DNA of 64,000 bases from Streptomyces violaceusniger Tu 4113 (GTDB lineage: Bacteria; Actinomycetota; Actinomycetes; Streptomycetales; Streptomycetaceae): contig NC_015957.1 in NCBI RefSeq assembly GCF_000147815.2, positions 1,364,001 to 1,428,000 on the forward strand, in the 5' to 3' direction. The translations under genes and the position numbers were made by a program. Positions 36,138-45,125 of the stretch are shown here, one piece after another; within the stretch, counting starts at the first letter, position 1, and every line of letters begins with the position of its first letter. The notes beneath the pieces are model-generated. The model was not told the origin of the DNA and made no database searches. It saw only the letters and a program-made list of their open reading frames with translations.

Positions 36138-36146
36138 AGCGCGTGA
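36108..36146 (+). CDS. 12-codon ORF overlapping the tetR start (possible leader peptide)
   Basis: The first copy of the duplicated ribosome site opens at ATG 36108 and encodes MPALGGDDARSA before TGA at 36144-36146. The stop overlaps the tetR reading frame 17 bp inside that gene in another phase. Whether it is translated is unknown. If so, it would couple to or compete with tetR initiation at 36130. Confidence 0.4.
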   Translation: MPALGGDDARSA

Positions 36147-36699
36147 ATCCTTACTCGACGCGGCCTTCGCCGCGCTCGAGGGCCGTCCGTGGCCGAGGGT
36201 CAAGATGGCCGAGGTCGCGGCGGCGGCCGGGGTCTCCCGGCAGACCCTCTACAACGAGTTCGGCAGCAAGGAGGGCCTCGCCCGTGCTCTGGTGCGGCGC
36301 GAGGCCGACGCGTATCTGAGCGGGGTCGAGCGGGCGCTGTCCGGGGCGTCCGGCGCGGCGGGCCCCAGGGAGCGGCTGGCCGCCGCGGCGGTGTGGACGG
36401 TCCGCTCGGCGACCGAGAATCCACTGGTGCGGGCGGTGCTCACGGGCTGCTGGAACGAGCGGCTGCCGACGTCCGTGACGTCCGTAAGGACGGCACCGCC
36501 CGGCCCGCTGCCCGCGCCGGGCGAGCTGCTCGGCGAGGCGCGGGACCGGGCGGTGCGGCTGCTGGCGGGCGACTGGCCGCCCGGTGCGGTCGAGCTGCCG
36601 CTGGCCTGCGAGGCGGTCGCCAGACTGGCCCTGTCGTACGTGGTGGCGCCCGCCCCGGTGGCTGATGTGGCCCGTATGGTGCGCACGGTGCTGGCCTGA
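36130..36699 (+). CDS. TetR/AcrR family regulator
   Basis: This 189-aa regulator has an N-terminal HTH (residues about 8-52). It reads LLDAAFAALEGRPWPRVKMAEVAAAAGVSRQTLYNEFGSKEGLARALV, the standard TetR recognition helix pattern. The C-terminal ligand domain is Ala/Leu-rich without recognisable specificity. Start ATG 36130 is the second of two duplicated RBS-ATG units. It is convergent with an SMR exporter 20 bp away, which is a plausible but untested target. Confidence 0.9.
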   Translation: MPAARESLLDAAFAALEGRPWPRVKMAEVAAAAGVSRQTLYNEFGSKEGLARALVRREADAYLSGVERALSGASGAAGPRERLAAAAVWTVRSATENPLVRAVLTGCWNERLPTSVTSVRTAPPGPLPAPGELLGEARDRAVRLLAGDWPPGAVELPLACEAVARLALSYVVAPAPVADVARMVRTVLA

Positions 36700-36719
36700 A
36701 CCCACCCGGGCGGCCGGGC

Positions 36720-37043
36720 TCAGTGGGCCGAGCCGGAGAGCTGGAGTCCTATCACGCCGATGATCACCAGGCTGATGGAGACGATCTTGAGCATGGAGAC
36801 GAGATCGTCGAGGAAGATCATGCCGTAGATCGCGGTCCCGGCGGCCCCGATCCCCGTCCACACCGCGTACGCGGGCCCCACGTCGAGCTTCTTCAGGGAC
36901 AGCGTCAGCAGTCCGAAACTGCCGAGCGCGAACGCGCAGAACGCGACCGTCGGCCAGAGGCGGGTGAAGCCGTGCGAGAGCTTGAGACAGACGGCGAAGC
37001 CCGTTTCGAGAAGCCCGGCGACCACGACCAGCAGCCACGCCAT
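36720..37043 (-). CDS. small multidrug resistance (SMR) exporter, SugE/Gdx-like
   Basis: This is a 107-aa four-helix protein of the SMR family. The first helix is MAWLLVVVAGLLETGFAVCLK with the essential Glu14, followed by the SugE/Gdx-type GFTRLWPT loop. Later helices include SFGLLTLSLKK, AYAVWTGIGAAGTAIYG and SLVIIGVIGLQL. GFTR after helix 1 favours the guanidinium/quaternary-ammonium exporter branch over EmrE. ATG 37043 follows GGGAGG. No guanidine riboswitch was found upstream. Convergent with the TetR gene. Confidence 0.87.
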   Translation of the reverse strand: MAWLLVVVAGLLETGFAVCLKLSHGFTRLWPTVAFCAFALGSFGLLTLSLKKLDVGPAYAVWTGIGAAGTAIYGMIFLDDLVSMLKIVSISLVIIGVIGLQLSGSAH

Positions 37044-37214
37044 AGAGATGCCCTCCCGTGCCGCCGTCGGCTGCCGCCGCCCGGGGCCCGCCCGGTCGCC
37101 TGGACTCCTTGATGCGATTATCCATTTACCGTCCCGGGTGGACGGCAAACACGCTCCCCAGGAGGTGTCCCGCGGATCTTGAGCGCCTATGGCGGGCTGC
37201 TCCCCGGACGGGCC

Positions 37215-38222
37215 CTAGTCGCCCTCCCGCCGCTCCCGGGTCGCCAGCAGCCGTCGCAGGGAGTACAGCCGGGCCGGTTCGGCGTGGCCGTCGGCCACCC
37301 ACTGGTCCAGCGCGCAGTCCGGCTCGTCGTGGCTGCAGGCGCGCGGGCAGCCCTCGGTGCCCGGCTCCAGGTCCGGGAAGGCGTGGATGACCCGCGCCGG
37401 GTCCACATGGTGCAGCCCGAAGGACCGTACGCCCGGGGTGTCGATCACCCACCCCTTGGTGTCCGGCAGGGGCAGCGCGAGCGCGGAGGTGGTGGTGTGG
37501 CGGCCGCGGCCGGTGACCGCGTTCACCCGGCCGGTGGCCCGCTGGTGGTCCGGGACCAGCGCGTTCACCAGCGTCGTCTTGCCCACGCCCGAATGGCCGA
37601 CGAAGACCGTGATCCGGTCCGTCAGCTGCTCCCGCACCCGGTCGGCGGTGTCCCCGTCGGCCAGCTCGTCACGGCTGGTGACGACAAAGGGGACGCCGAG
37701 CGGCTCATAGGTCTTCAGCATCTCCTCGGCGGGTGCCAGATCGGACTTGGTGAGCACGAGCAGCGGTTCGAGCCCCGCGTCGAAGGCGGCCACCAGACAC
37801 CGGTCGATCAGGCGCGGGCGCGGTTCCGGATCGGCGAGCGCGGTCACGATCGCTAGCTGGTCGGCGTTGGCGACCACGACCCGCTCGTACGGATCGTCGT
37901 CGTCGGCGGTCCGGCGCAGGACGGAGGAGCGCTCCTCGACCCGGACGATCCGGGCGAGCGTGTCCTTGTCGCCGGTCAGATCCCCGACGACCGCGACCCG
38001 GTCGCCGACCACGACGCCCTTACGGCCGAGCTCGCGGGCCTTCATGGCGGTGATGGTGCGGTCCTCGACCAGGACCGTGAGCCGGCCGCGGTCGATCGTC
38101 AGCACGAACCCCTCGGCGGCGTCCTCGTGCTTGGGGCGGATGTTGGAGCGCGGCCGGTTGCCCTTGCGGTTGGGGCGGACCCGAACGTCATCCTCGTCGG
38201 TGTGCTTGCCGTAGCGGCGCAT
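37215..38222 (-). CDS. rsgA: ribosome biogenesis GTPase RsgA
   Basis: This is a 335-aa circularly permuted GTPase that matures the 30S subunit. In order it has an OB-fold (about 35-100), the permuted G4 LTKSDL (about 158), G1 GHSGVGKTTL (about 218-227) and G3 DTPGVRSFGL. A C-terminal zinc element (CPRACSHDEPDCALD) closes the protein. The first 35 residues are basic, as expected for rRNA contact. ATG 38222 is 12 bp after the aroA stop on the same strand, so aroA-rsgA is an operon, the conserved Streptomyces order. Confidence 0.95.
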   Translation of the reverse strand: MRRYGKHTDEDDVRVRPNRKGNRPRSNIRPKHEDAAEGFVLTIDRGRLTVLVEDRTITAMKARELGRKGVVVGDRVAVVGDLTGDKDTLARIVRVEERSSVLRRTADDDDPYERVVVANADQLAIVTALADPEPRPRLIDRCLVAAFDAGLEPLLVLTKSDLAPAEEMLKTYEPLGVPFVVTSRDELADGDTADRVREQLTDRITVFVGHSGVGKTTLVNALVPDHQRATGRVNAVTGRGRHTTTSALALPLPDTKGWVIDTPGVRSFGLHHVDPARVIHAFPDLEPGTEGCPRACSHDEPDCALDQWVADGHAEPARLYSLRRLLATRERREGD

Positions 38223-38234
38223 GAGTCCAGGCTC

Positions 38235-39611
38235 TCAGGATCTCCGCGCCGAGGTCGTCGTCGCGTCGAGCATGCCGGTCCACAGACCGGGGAAGTCGGG
38301 AAGGGTCTTGGCGGTGGTGGACACGTTCTCGACCAGCACACCGTCGACGGCGAGGCCCAGTACGGCGGCGGCGGTGGCCAGCCGGTGGTCCTCGTAGGTG
38401 TGGAAGATCCCGCCGTGCAGCGGCCGGGGGCGGATCCGCAGTCCGTCCTCGGTCTCGGCGACGTCCCCGCCGAGCTCGTTGATCTCCTTGGCGAGGGCGG
38501 CGAGCCGGTCGGTCTCATGGAGCCGCAGATGCGCGATGCCGCGCAGCACCGACTCGGAGTCGGCCAGCGCCGCGACCGCCGCGATCACAGGGGTGAGCTC
38601 GCCGACCTCGTGCAGATCGGCGTCGATCCCGGTGATCCGGCCCGTTCCGGTGAAGGTCAGACCGGCGTCGGTGAGGTCGTAGGAACCGCCCATCTCGGTG
38701 AAGATGCGGCGCAGTTCGTCCCCGGGCTGGGTGGTGCGGTCCGGCCAGTCGGGGATGGTCACCCGGCCGCCGGTGACCAGGGCGGCGGCCAGGAACGGCG
38801 CCGCGTTGGACAGATCGGGCTCGACGACCAGGTCGCGGCCGAGCAGCGCGCTCGGCGCCACCCGCCAGACGCCCCGCTCGCCGCCCGCCTCCGCGGTGTC
38901 CACCCGTGCGCCCGCCGCGCGCAGCATGTCGACGGTCATCCGGATGTGCGGCAGGGAGGGCAGCGCGGCGCCGATGTGGCGCACCTCGACGCCCTGGTTG
39001 AAGCGCGGCGCGGACAGCAGCAGCGCGCTCACGAACTGGGAGGACGACGAGGCGTCGATGCGGACCGGGCCGCCGTCCAGCGCCCCGCCGCCGTGCACGG
39101 TCATCGGCAGCGCGCCGCGGCCGTCGTCGTCGATGCGGGCGCCGAGGGCGCGCAGCGCGTCGATCACGCCGTGCAGCGGGCGCTCATGGGAGCGGGGGTC
39201 GCCGTCGAAGTGGACGGGGCCGTCGGCCAGGGCGGCGACCGGGGGCAGGAAGCGCATCACGGTGCCGGCGTTGCCGACGTCGATGGTGGCCGGGCCGTGC
39301 AGCCCCGCCGGGATGACCCGCCATGCCTCTCCGCCGCCGGAGGGGCCGCCCGAGCCGAGGGCGCCGTCGGACACCGTCTCCTCGATGCCGACGCCCATGG
39401 CGCGCAGCGCGGCGGCCATCAGGAGGGTGTCGCGGGAGCGGAGCGGGCGGCGCAGCCAGCCGGGTTCGGCGGCGAGCGCGGCCAGGATCAGACCGCGGTT
39501 GGTAACCGACTTGGATCCGGGCACGGTGACGGTCGCGGCCACCGCTCCATCGGCGGTCGGAGCGGGCCAGAGGGCGGTGTGATCGCCCGGGGAGGTCTCA
39601 ATGCCGGTCAT
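38235..39611 (-). CDS. aroA: 3-phosphoshikimate 1-carboxyvinyltransferase (EPSP synthase)
   Basis: This 458-aa enzyme joins PEP and shikimate-3-phosphate in the chorismate pathway. It contains [17 protein letters not shown] (about 26-42), the [14 protein letters not shown] loop, [16 protein letters not shown] and [16 protein letters not shown] with the catalytic Glu. ATG 39611 gives the N-terminus [10 protein letters not shown]; the 23 codons upstream are likely leader. It is followed 12 bp later by rsgA. Length and motifs are ordinary for the family. Confidence 0.95.
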   Translation of the reverse strand: MTGIETSPGDHTALWPAPTADGAVAATVTVPGSKSVTNRGLILAALAAEPGWLRRPLRSRDTLLMAAALRAMGVGIEETVSDGALGSGGPSGGGEAWRVIPAGLHGPATIDVGNAGTVMRFLPPVAALADGPVHFDGDPRSHERPLHGVIDALRALGARIDDDGRGALPMTVHGGGALDGGPVRIDASSSSQFVSALLLSAPRFNQGVEVRHIGAALPSLPHIRMTVDMLRAAGARVDTAEAGGERGVWRVAPSALLGRDLVVEPDLSNAAPFLAAALVTGGRVTIPDWPDRTTQPGDELRRIFTEMGGSYDLTDAGLTFTGTGRITGIDADLHEVGELTPVIAAVAALADSESVLRGIAHLRLHETDRLAALAKEINELGGDVAETEDGLRIRPRPLHGGIFHTYEDHRLATAAAVLGLAVDGVLVENVSTTAKTLPDFPGLWTGMLDATTTSARRS

Positions 39612-39749
39612 GGGTCTCACTTTAGTGGTTCGCCCGGAGTGCCAATCTTGATCGAAAGTGGCGAAACCCAGTCGAAACACGGCGCTGCTACCGCGCGCCG
39701 AGGGTCGCGCACTATGCGCCGGGGGTGGCGCGCCGGACGCGCGTACGGG

Positions 39750-40463
39750 TCACAGCCCCAGCAGCCAGCGCCCGCCGGCGAGCAGCGAACACAGCGAGAC
39801 CACGTGGAAGAGCAGCAGCCAGGCGCCGGCCGGAATGCCCGTCAGCCGGGCCAGTTGGTCGGGGTCGGAGTCGTACGCGCCCTGGTGCCGGCGCTTGCGC
39901 TGGAGCTCGAAGGGCGGGCGCACACCCCCCAGGAGGAGGAACCAGACCACGGCATACGCGAACCCCGCCTGGACGTCCGGCCCGGTCAGCCAGGAGACGA
40001 GGAAGAAGGCGGCCCCGCTGATGACGACCGTAAGGACGCCATACGCGTTGCGGATCATCACCAGCATCGCGACCAGCAGCGCCGTCGTCCCCCACAGCAG
40101 CAGGGTGATGTGGTTCGCCGCCAGCAGCCAGGCGCCGCCGAGGCCCAGCAGGGAGGGGGCGGTGTAGCCGGACGCCGCCGTGAGGATCATGCCCAGGCCC
40201 GTGGGCTTGCCGCGGGAGACGGTCAGCCCCGAGGTGTCCGAGTGCAGCCGTATGCCGTCCAGCCGCCGCCCGCTGAGCAGGGCGACCAGGGCGTGGCCGC
40301 CCTCGTGGGCGATCGTGACGGCGTTACGGGCTATTCGCCAGGCGGTACGGAAGACGACGACCGCGAGCGCGACCACACCGGTGGAGACGACCAGCCAGGT
40401 GGTGGGGTCGGGCTGGGCGCCGGTCACCCGGTCCCACAGATCGGCGGCGTTCGTTGCGTCCAT
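39750..40463 (-). CDS. M50-family membrane metalloprotease
   Basis: This 237-aa integral membrane protein has the site-2-protease zinc motif HEGGH (residues 53-57) in its second hydrophobic segment. About six membrane helices follow. A region beginning SGYTAPSLLGLGGAWLLA replaces the usual LDG motif, so catalytic competence is uncertain. ATG 40463 follows GAGGAG. Divergent from the SRAP gene across 48 bp. Members of this actinobacterial M50 group are of unknown function. Confidence 0.82.
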   Translation of the reverse strand: MDATNAADLWDRVTGAQPDPTTWLVVSTGVVALAVVVFRTAWRIARNAVTIAHEGGHALVALLSGRRLDGIRLHSDTSGLTVSRGKPTGLGMILTAASGYTAPSLLGLGGAWLLAANHITLLLWGTTALLVAMLVMIRNAYGVLTVVISGAAFFLVSWLTGPDVQAGFAYAVVWFLLLGGVRPPFELQRKRRHQGAYDSDPDQLARLTGIPAGAWLLLFHVVSLCSLLAGGRWLLGL

Positions 40464-40511
40464 GTGCTGGCGGCTCCTCGCGTCGGTAGGGGTCGTGGCA
40501 GTGTGGCACCT

Positions 40512-41327
40512 ATGTGCGGTCGATATGCAGCGAGCCGGAAGCCGGAGGATCTCGTCGGCATCTTCGGAGTGGAGAAGTGGGAACCGGAGGAGACTCTGGC
40601 GCCGGACTGGAACGTCGCGCCCACCAAGGACGTGTACGCGGTGCTCGAACGCCCTCTTAAAGACGCAGACGAGCCGCGCCCGGTTCGCCAGCTCAGGGCG
40701 CTGAAGTGGGGGCTCGTGCCCTCCTGGGCGAAGTCGCCCGAGGGCGGCGCGAAGATGATCAACGCACGGGCCGAGACCGTGCACGAGAAGCCCTCCTACC
40801 GGCGCCCGTTCGCCTCCCGGCGCTGCATCCTGCCCGCCGACGGCTACTACGAGTGGGTCACCGCGGCGCAGGAGCGGCAGCTCGAGGAGAAGGGCAAGCG
40901 CAGGCCCCGCAAGCAGCCGTACTTCGTGACCCCGGTGGACGGCTCGGTGATGGCCATGGCCGGGCTGTACGAGTTCTGGCGGGACCGGACGCTGCCGGAC
41001 GATCATCCGCGCTCGTGGTGGGTGACCTGCACGGTGATCACGACCGAGGCGGACAAGGAGCCCTTCGGGGGCGTGGGCCACGACGAGGGACCGCGGTCGC
41101 TGGCCGAGATCCATCCCCGGATGCCGCTGGTTCTCACCGAGGACCGCTGGGCCTCCTGGCTGGATCCCGCCCGCACCGACCCCGACGACCTGCTGCCGCT
41201 GCTGGCGCCGCCGCCCTCCGGGCTGCTGCGGGCCTATCCGGTGGCGACCGGGGTGAGTGATGTCCGTAACAACGGCCCCGAGCTGCTGGAGGAACTCGAG
41301 GCCCCGGAGGAGGGCACGCTGTTCTGA
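40512..41327 (+). CDS. SRAP (YedK/HMCES-like) abasic-site protein crosslinker
   Basis: This 271-aa SOS-response-associated peptidase-domain protein shields abasic sites in single-stranded DNA by thiazolidine crosslink. The catalytic Cys is residue 2 (MCGRYAAS), exposed after Met removal. Other marks are WNVAPT with the conserved Asn, MINARAETV, the Glu in DGYYEW and the His in IHPRMPLVL. ATG 40512 is fixed by the requirement for Cys2. The stop overlaps the ATG of the next gene (TGATG). Function fits the repair theme of the window. Confidence 0.93.
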   Translation: MCGRYAASRKPEDLVGIFGVEKWEPEETLAPDWNVAPTKDVYAVLERPLKDADEPRPVRQLRALKWGLVPSWAKSPEGGAKMINARAETVHEKPSYRRPFASRRCILPADGYYEWVTAAQERQLEEKGKRRPRKQPYFVTPVDGSVMAMAGLYEFWRDRTLPDDHPRSWWVTCTVITTEADKEPFGGVGHDEGPRSLAEIHPRMPLVLTEDRWASWLDPARTDPDDLLPLLAPPPSGLLRAYPVATGVSDVRNNGPELLEELEAPEEGTLF

Positions 41328-42010
41328 TGGCCGCCAAGAAGACGGAATCGCCCGAGGTGACGACCGAGACGGTGACGACCGAGACGGTGCCGACCCCGGC
41401 CGGGGACGCCCGGATCACCTGGCATCACGCGCCCGGCGCCCATGCCCTGCTCGCCGCGAGCCACGGCGCCGGCGGGGGCATCGAGGCGCGCGACCTGCGC
41501 GCGCTGGCCGCGGTGCTCCCCGGGCGCGGGGTGAGCGTGGCGCTGGTCGAGCAGCCGTGGCGGGTGGCGGGCAAGAAGATCGCGCCCGCGCCCTCGACCC
41601 TGGACACCGGATGGCGCGCCCTGTGGCCCGCGCTGGAGAAGGCCGGGCTGCCGATCGTGGCGGGCGGCCGCAGCGCCGGGGCGCGGGTGGCCTGCCGGAC
41701 CGGCCGGGAGCTGGGCGCGAAGGCCGTGCTGGCGTTGTCGTTCCCGCTGCACCCACCGGGCAAGCCGGAGCGGTCCCGGGCCGATGAGCTGCTGGCCACG
41801 GGGGTGCCGACGCTGATCGTCCAGGGCGGCCGGGACCCTTTCGGACGGCCGGAGGAGTTCCCCGAGCTGCCCGCGGACATGGAGCTCGTGACGGTGCCGT
41901 ACGGCGATCACGTCTTCGGCCTGCCGAAATCGGCGGACCTCGACGAGCCCGCGGCGCTCGCCCTGATCACCGGCGCCGTCGCCGACTGGCTGCCGCGCGC
42001 CCTGGCCTGA
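41327..42010 (+). CDS. alpha/beta hydrolase, KANL3/Tex30-like
   Basis: This 227-aa single-domain alpha/beta-hydrolase contains ASHGAGGGIEARDL as oxyanion region and GGRSAGARVACR as nucleophile elbow (Ser about 108). VPTLIVQGGRDPFGRPEEF carries the acid and GDHVFGL the terminal His. The short lidless form matches the KANL3/Tex30 group, often annotated hypothetical. It starts in the TGATG overlap with the SRAP gene, so the two are coupled; the functional reason is unknown. Substrate unknown. Confidence 0.85.
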   Translation: MAAKKTESPEVTTETVTTETVPTPAGDARITWHHAPGAHALLAASHGAGGGIEARDLRALAAVLPGRGVSVALVEQPWRVAGKKIAPAPSTLDTGWRALWPALEKAGLPIVAGGRSAGARVACRTGRELGAKAVLALSFPLHPPGKPERSRADELLATGVPTLIVQGGRDPFGRPEEFPELPADMELVTVPYGDHVFGLPKSADLDEPAALALITGAVADWLPRALA

Positions 42011-42043
42011 CCTGGGCGGGCCGGGGGAGCCGGGGCCGGGCGC

Positions 42044-42070
42044 GGGAATGCGACGGAGGGGTCCCGTGTT
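42044..42070 (+). promoter_or_regulatory. SigR-dependent sigR promoter (p2 type)
   Basis: GGGAAT (42044-42049), an 18-bp spacer and GTT (42068-42070, then G) match the SigR consensus. It lies about 75 bp before the long-isoform start. Positive autoregulation of sigR from such a promoter, producing the longer SigR' protein, is established in S. coelicolor. Confidence 0.85.
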
Positions 42071-42140
42071 GTAAGGGCCGTTGGTACTCACCGTGTAAGA
42101 GGCACTGATACGCGGAATACGAGGAAAGGGAGATTCCCGC

Positions 42141-42995
42141 ATGGGTTCGCTTGCTTGCCCGGCCCGTCCGCACGGCGCTGACCTCGACTGGTCGCAGCTC
42201 CAGGCGGCACAGGCTGTGAAGATCGGAGCGGCGGGCGCACCGGATCGTCGTCTATTCTCCGATTCGAGCGGGTCCACATCCGGACCCGACGCGAAGCTGG
42301 AGGAGGTGGGTCAGGTCACTGGGACCGACGCAGGGACCGACGGCGTTACCGAGGGAGAGCCGGTCGAGCGGTCGCAGGAGACGTCCTCGGAGCGCAACGC
42401 GCGCTTTGAGCGGGACGCCCTTGCCTTCCTGGACCAGATGTACTCGGCCGCGCTGCGGATGACGCGGAACCCGGCCGACGCCGAGGACTTGGTGCAGGAG
42501 ATGTACGCCAAGGCGTACGGGTCCTTCCACCAGTTCCGTGAGGGCACCAACCTCAAGGCGTGGCTGTACCGCATCCTGACCAACACCTTCATCAACTCGT
42601 ACCGCAAGAAGCAGCGGGAGCCCCAGCGCAGCGCGGCCGAGGAGATCGAGGACTGGCAGCTCGCGCGCGCCGAGTCGCATATGTCGACCGGTCTGCGGTC
42701 CGCCGAGTCGCAGGCCCTCGACCACCTGCCCGACTCCGATGTCAAGGCAGCCCTTCAGGCCATCCCCGAGGAGTTCCGCATCGCGGTCTATCTCGCGGAT
42801 GTCGAGGGCTTTGCCTACAAGGAGATCGCGGACATCATGGGTACACCCATCGGTACGGTGATGTCCCGACTGCACCGTGGGCGCCGCCAGCTTCGCGATC
42901 TGCTGGAGGACTACGCCCGTGGGCGCGGGCTGGTCCCCGCGGGCGCGGCCGCCGGGGCGGACGAGTCGCACGATCGGAAAGGCGCGGACTCATGA
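42141..42995 (+). CDS. sigR: ECF sigma factor SigR (long SigR' form; short start at 42306)
   Basis: This is the thiol-oxidative-stress sigma factor controlling thioredoxin, mycothiol and protein quality genes. Region 2 spans [44 protein letters not shown]. Region 4 spans [48 protein letters not shown] 42141 (GAGGAAAGGGAG site) gives 284 aa, while GTG 42306 at codon 56 gives 229 aa. A 55-residue N-terminal extension is exactly the known unstable SigR' isoform made from the inducible promoter. It is overlapped by rsrA (ATGA). Oxidised RsrA releases SigR. Confidence 0.95.
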   Translation: MGSLACPARPHGADLDWSQLQAAQAVKIGAAGAPDRRLFSDSSGSTSGPDAKLEEVGQVTGTDAGTDGVTEGEPVERSQETSSERNARFERDALAFLDQMYSAALRMTRNPADAEDLVQEMYAKAYGSFHQFREGTNLKAWLYRILTNTFINSYRKKQREPQRSAAEEIEDWQLARAESHMSTGLRSAESQALDHLPDSDVKAALQAIPEEFRIAVYLADVEGFAYKEIADIMGTPIGTVMSRLHRGRRQLRDLLEDYARGRGLVPAGAAAGADESHDRKGADS

Positions 42996-43309
42996 GCTGC
43001 GGAGAGCCGCATGAGACGGACTGCTCCGAGGTTCTCGATCACCTCTACGAGTTCCTCGACCACGAGATGCCGGACGGCGACTGCGCCAAGTTCGAGGTGC
43101 ATTTCGACGAGTGCTCTCCCTGCCTGGAGAAGTACGGCCTCGAGAAGGCCGTGAAGAAGCTCGTGGCGCGGTGCTGCGGCCAGGACGACGTGCCCAGCGA
43201 CCTCCGTTCGAAGGTCATGGGGCGGATCGAGCTGATCCGCGCCGGGCAGGTGGTGCCCGAGCGTGAGGTCACCGCGGAGACGAACGCTCCGAGCACCGCC
43301 CAGGAGTGA
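42992..43309 (+). CDS. rsrA: zinc redox-sensing anti-sigma factor RsrA
   Basis: This 105-aa ZAS-family anti-sigma factor inhibits SigR when reduced and releases it after disulfide formation. Cysteines 3, 11, 31, 41, 44, 61 and 62 and histidines 7 and 37 are all in the positions known for S. coelicolor RsrA, including the H37-x3-C41-x2-C44 zinc motif. The ATG overlaps the sigR stop. The TGA stop lies in the first copy of a 17-bp tandem repeat. Confidence 0.97.
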   Translation: MSCGEPHETDCSEVLDHLYEFLDHEMPDGDCAKFEVHFDECSPCLEKYGLEKAVKKLVARCCGQDDVPSDLRSKVMGRIELIRAGQVVPEREVTAETNAPSTAQE

Positions 43310-43371
43310 CCACCGCCCAGGAGTGACCACCGCCCAGGAGTGACCCCCGGCCAGGAGTGACCCCCGGCCTT
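43294..43371 (+). repeat. 17-bp tandem repeat across rsrA stop codon
   Basis: Copies of CACCGCCCAGGAGTGAC start at 43294, 43311 and 43328. A variant CCCCGGCCAGGAGTGAC starts at 43345, and a partial fifth at 43362. The rsrA TGA is in copy 1; every copy restates GAGTGA. Confidence 0.92.
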
Positions 43372-43664
43372 GAGCGCCGGTGGATCGTCCCTCGATGACC
43401 GTTCGTCGATGGGGCGCGTTGAACGACTGCCCGTCGACCGTCCGTCGATTGATCGTCAGCCGATCCTCGACCGGTTGGTTGATCGTCAACGAGCCTGGCG
43501 GGTTCCCGGCCCCACCTTCGGTGATCAGATCATCACTCGAAGGGGTGTAATCGGACAGTCCCTCCGATCTCATCCGCCCCAGTCCGGCCTAAGCTCCCCA
43601 ACCACCTGACCCGCCCCCGTCCTGGAGGGGCGGCGCAACGGACGTGGATGGGGAGGAGGACACC
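43372..43664. promoter_or_regulatory. gene-free region with operator-like repeats before the HD operon
   Basis: No gene seen. The stretch 43383-43495 is crowded with GTCGAT/GATCGTC words. TTGATCGTCA occurs at 43449 and 43479, exactly 30 bp (three helical turns) apart. A 10-bp inverted repeat with a single bulged base, CTTCG-GTGAT (43516-43525) against ATCACTCGAAG (43532-43541), precedes the HD-GYP gene. These are candidate regulator sites; no known consensus is recognised. Confidence 0.45.
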
Positions 43665-45125
43665 GTGCGGGCACTTCCCCACGGGGCGCGCGCCTATGTC
43701 CTGTGCGCCGTGCTCGCCGGGGGGCTCTGTGCCGCCCCGGCCGTACGGCCCGGAGCGGCCGTCCCCTGGGCCACGGCCGCCCTGCTCGCCGTGGTGCACG
43801 CGGTGGGCTCCAGGGTCCGCGCCCGCTGGCCCGAATGGTGCAGCCCCGTCCTTCTGGCCGGGGCTTTTCTGCTGCCGCCCGCCGCCGCGGCGCTGGTCGC
43901 CGTGCCGGGTGCGCTGCTCGCCCGCGTCGAGCGGCCCCCGGCCGGGACACGGCGGGCCTGGCGCGCCGCACGGCTCTCGCTGGCCGTCTGGGCCGCCTCG
44001 TGCGCCTTCGCGGCTCTGGGCGGCTCTCGGGCCCTCAGCGCCCTGTGGGCGCTCGGTGGCGGCGCACAGGACCCCGCTGCGCAGCTTGCCGTCGCCGAGG
44101 CATCCGGTACGCCCGGCTTTGCGTACGCCCTGGCGGCCGCCGTCGCCGCCGCGCTCGTTCTGGGCCTGACCGCCACCGCCCTGGAGGGCGGGGTGCTGGT
44201 CACCGCCGAGCGCCACTCCCCGCGCGCCGCCTGGTGCGGCCGGCTGCCCGGTGCGCTCGCCCCGTATCTGGTGCACGGGCCCGCCGGGCTCGCCATGGCG
44301 GTGCTCTGGCGCAGCCCTTACGGACCGGCGGCGGCCCTGCTGGTGCTGCTGCCGATGTACGTCTGCGCCTGCGGATTCGTGCTCTACCGCCGCGAGAGCG
44401 CCGCCCATCAGGCCACCATCCGGGCCCTGGTCCAGGCGGTCGACATCAAGGACCGCTACACCCGGGGCCACAGCGAGCGTGTCGGCCGGGCCTCCGCGAT
44501 GATCGCCCGCGAGCTGGGCATGAGCGGCGACCGGCTGGAGGTGGTGCGGATCGCGGGCATCCTCCACGACGTGGGCAAGCTCGGCGTGCCCACCCGGCTG
44601 CTGCGGAAGAACGGCCCGCTCACCCCCGATGAGCGCCGGGTGATCGAGCTCCACCCCGAGTACGGCGACGAGATGGTGCGCGGCATCGGCTTCCTGGGCG
44701 AGGCGCGGGCCGCGATCCTCCACCACCATGAGCGGCTGGACGGCAGCGGCTATCCGTACGGGCTCGCCGGGGCGCAGATCCCGGAGTTCGCCCGGGTGGT
44801 CGCGGTGGCGGACGCCTTCGACGCGATGACCTCCACGCGTACGTACCGCAGGGCCCGGCCGGTGGACACGGCCGTGGAGGAGCTGAAGCGGTGTGCGGGG
44901 TCGCAGTTCGACCCCCGGATGGTGCGGGCCCTCAGCACCGCCCTGGACCGCCACGGCTGGCATGCGGCGGTCACCGCGGACGCCCCCGAGGAGCGCGGAA
45001 ACGTCCCGCCAGATCCTTTGAGCCCGCCGCTGGAGCTGCCGCCCCTGGTACGCGCGGCGGCTTCCGGCTCGGCTGACGGCCCCGAGCCCCGTCCTGGCCT
45101 CGGCGCCCCCGGCGGTGGGCCATGA
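43665..45125 (+). CDS. membrane HD-GYP domain phosphodiesterase
   Basis: This 486-aa protein has an N-terminal half of about seven hydrophobic helices (about 5-245). A cytoplasmic HD-GYP domain follows (about 260-440). Catalytic marks are GHSERVGRAS, AGILHDVGKLGVP, HPEYGDEM, HHHERLDGSGYPYGL (the GYP motif), and VADAFDAMTSTRTYR. HD-GYP enzymes degrade cyclic di-GMP or related dinucleotides, so this is probably a signalling phosphodiesterase with a membrane sensor. GTG 43665 has GGGGAGGAGG five bases upstream. It overlaps the next gene by 4 bp. Confidence 0.88.
   Translation: MRALPHGARAYVLCAVLAGGLCAAPAVRPGAAVPWATAALLAVVHAVGSRVRARWPEWCSPVLLAGAFLLPPAAAALVAVPGALLARVERPPAGTRRAWRAARLSLAVWAASCAFAALGGSRALSALWALGGGAQDPAAQLAVAEASGTPGFAYALAAAVAAALVLGLTATALEGGVLVTAERHSPRAAWCGRLPGALAPYLVHGPAGLAMAVLWRSPYGPAAALLVLLPMYVCACGFVLYRRESAAHQATIRALVQAVDIKDRYTRGHSERVGRASAMIARELGMSGDRLEVVRIAGILHDVGKLGVPTRLLRKNGPLTPDERRVIELHPEYGDEMVRGIGFLGEARAAILHHHERLDGSGYPYGLAGAQIPEFARVVAVADAFDAMTSTRTYRRARPVDTAVEELKRCAGSQFDPRMVRALSTALDRHGWHAAVTADAPEERGNVPPDPLSPPLELPPLVRAAASGSADGPEPRPGLGAPGGGP

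Noticed and set aside
37044..37200. Guanidine riboswitch expected before the SugE/Gdx-like gene
   Set aside because: No ykkC-type conserved blocks are visible; the leader is short and unstructured.
38127..40511. Single 1066-codon frame running into the SRAP gene
   Set aside because: It is antisense to aroA and the M50 gene; SRAP must start at ATG 40512 so that the catalytic Cys is residue 2.
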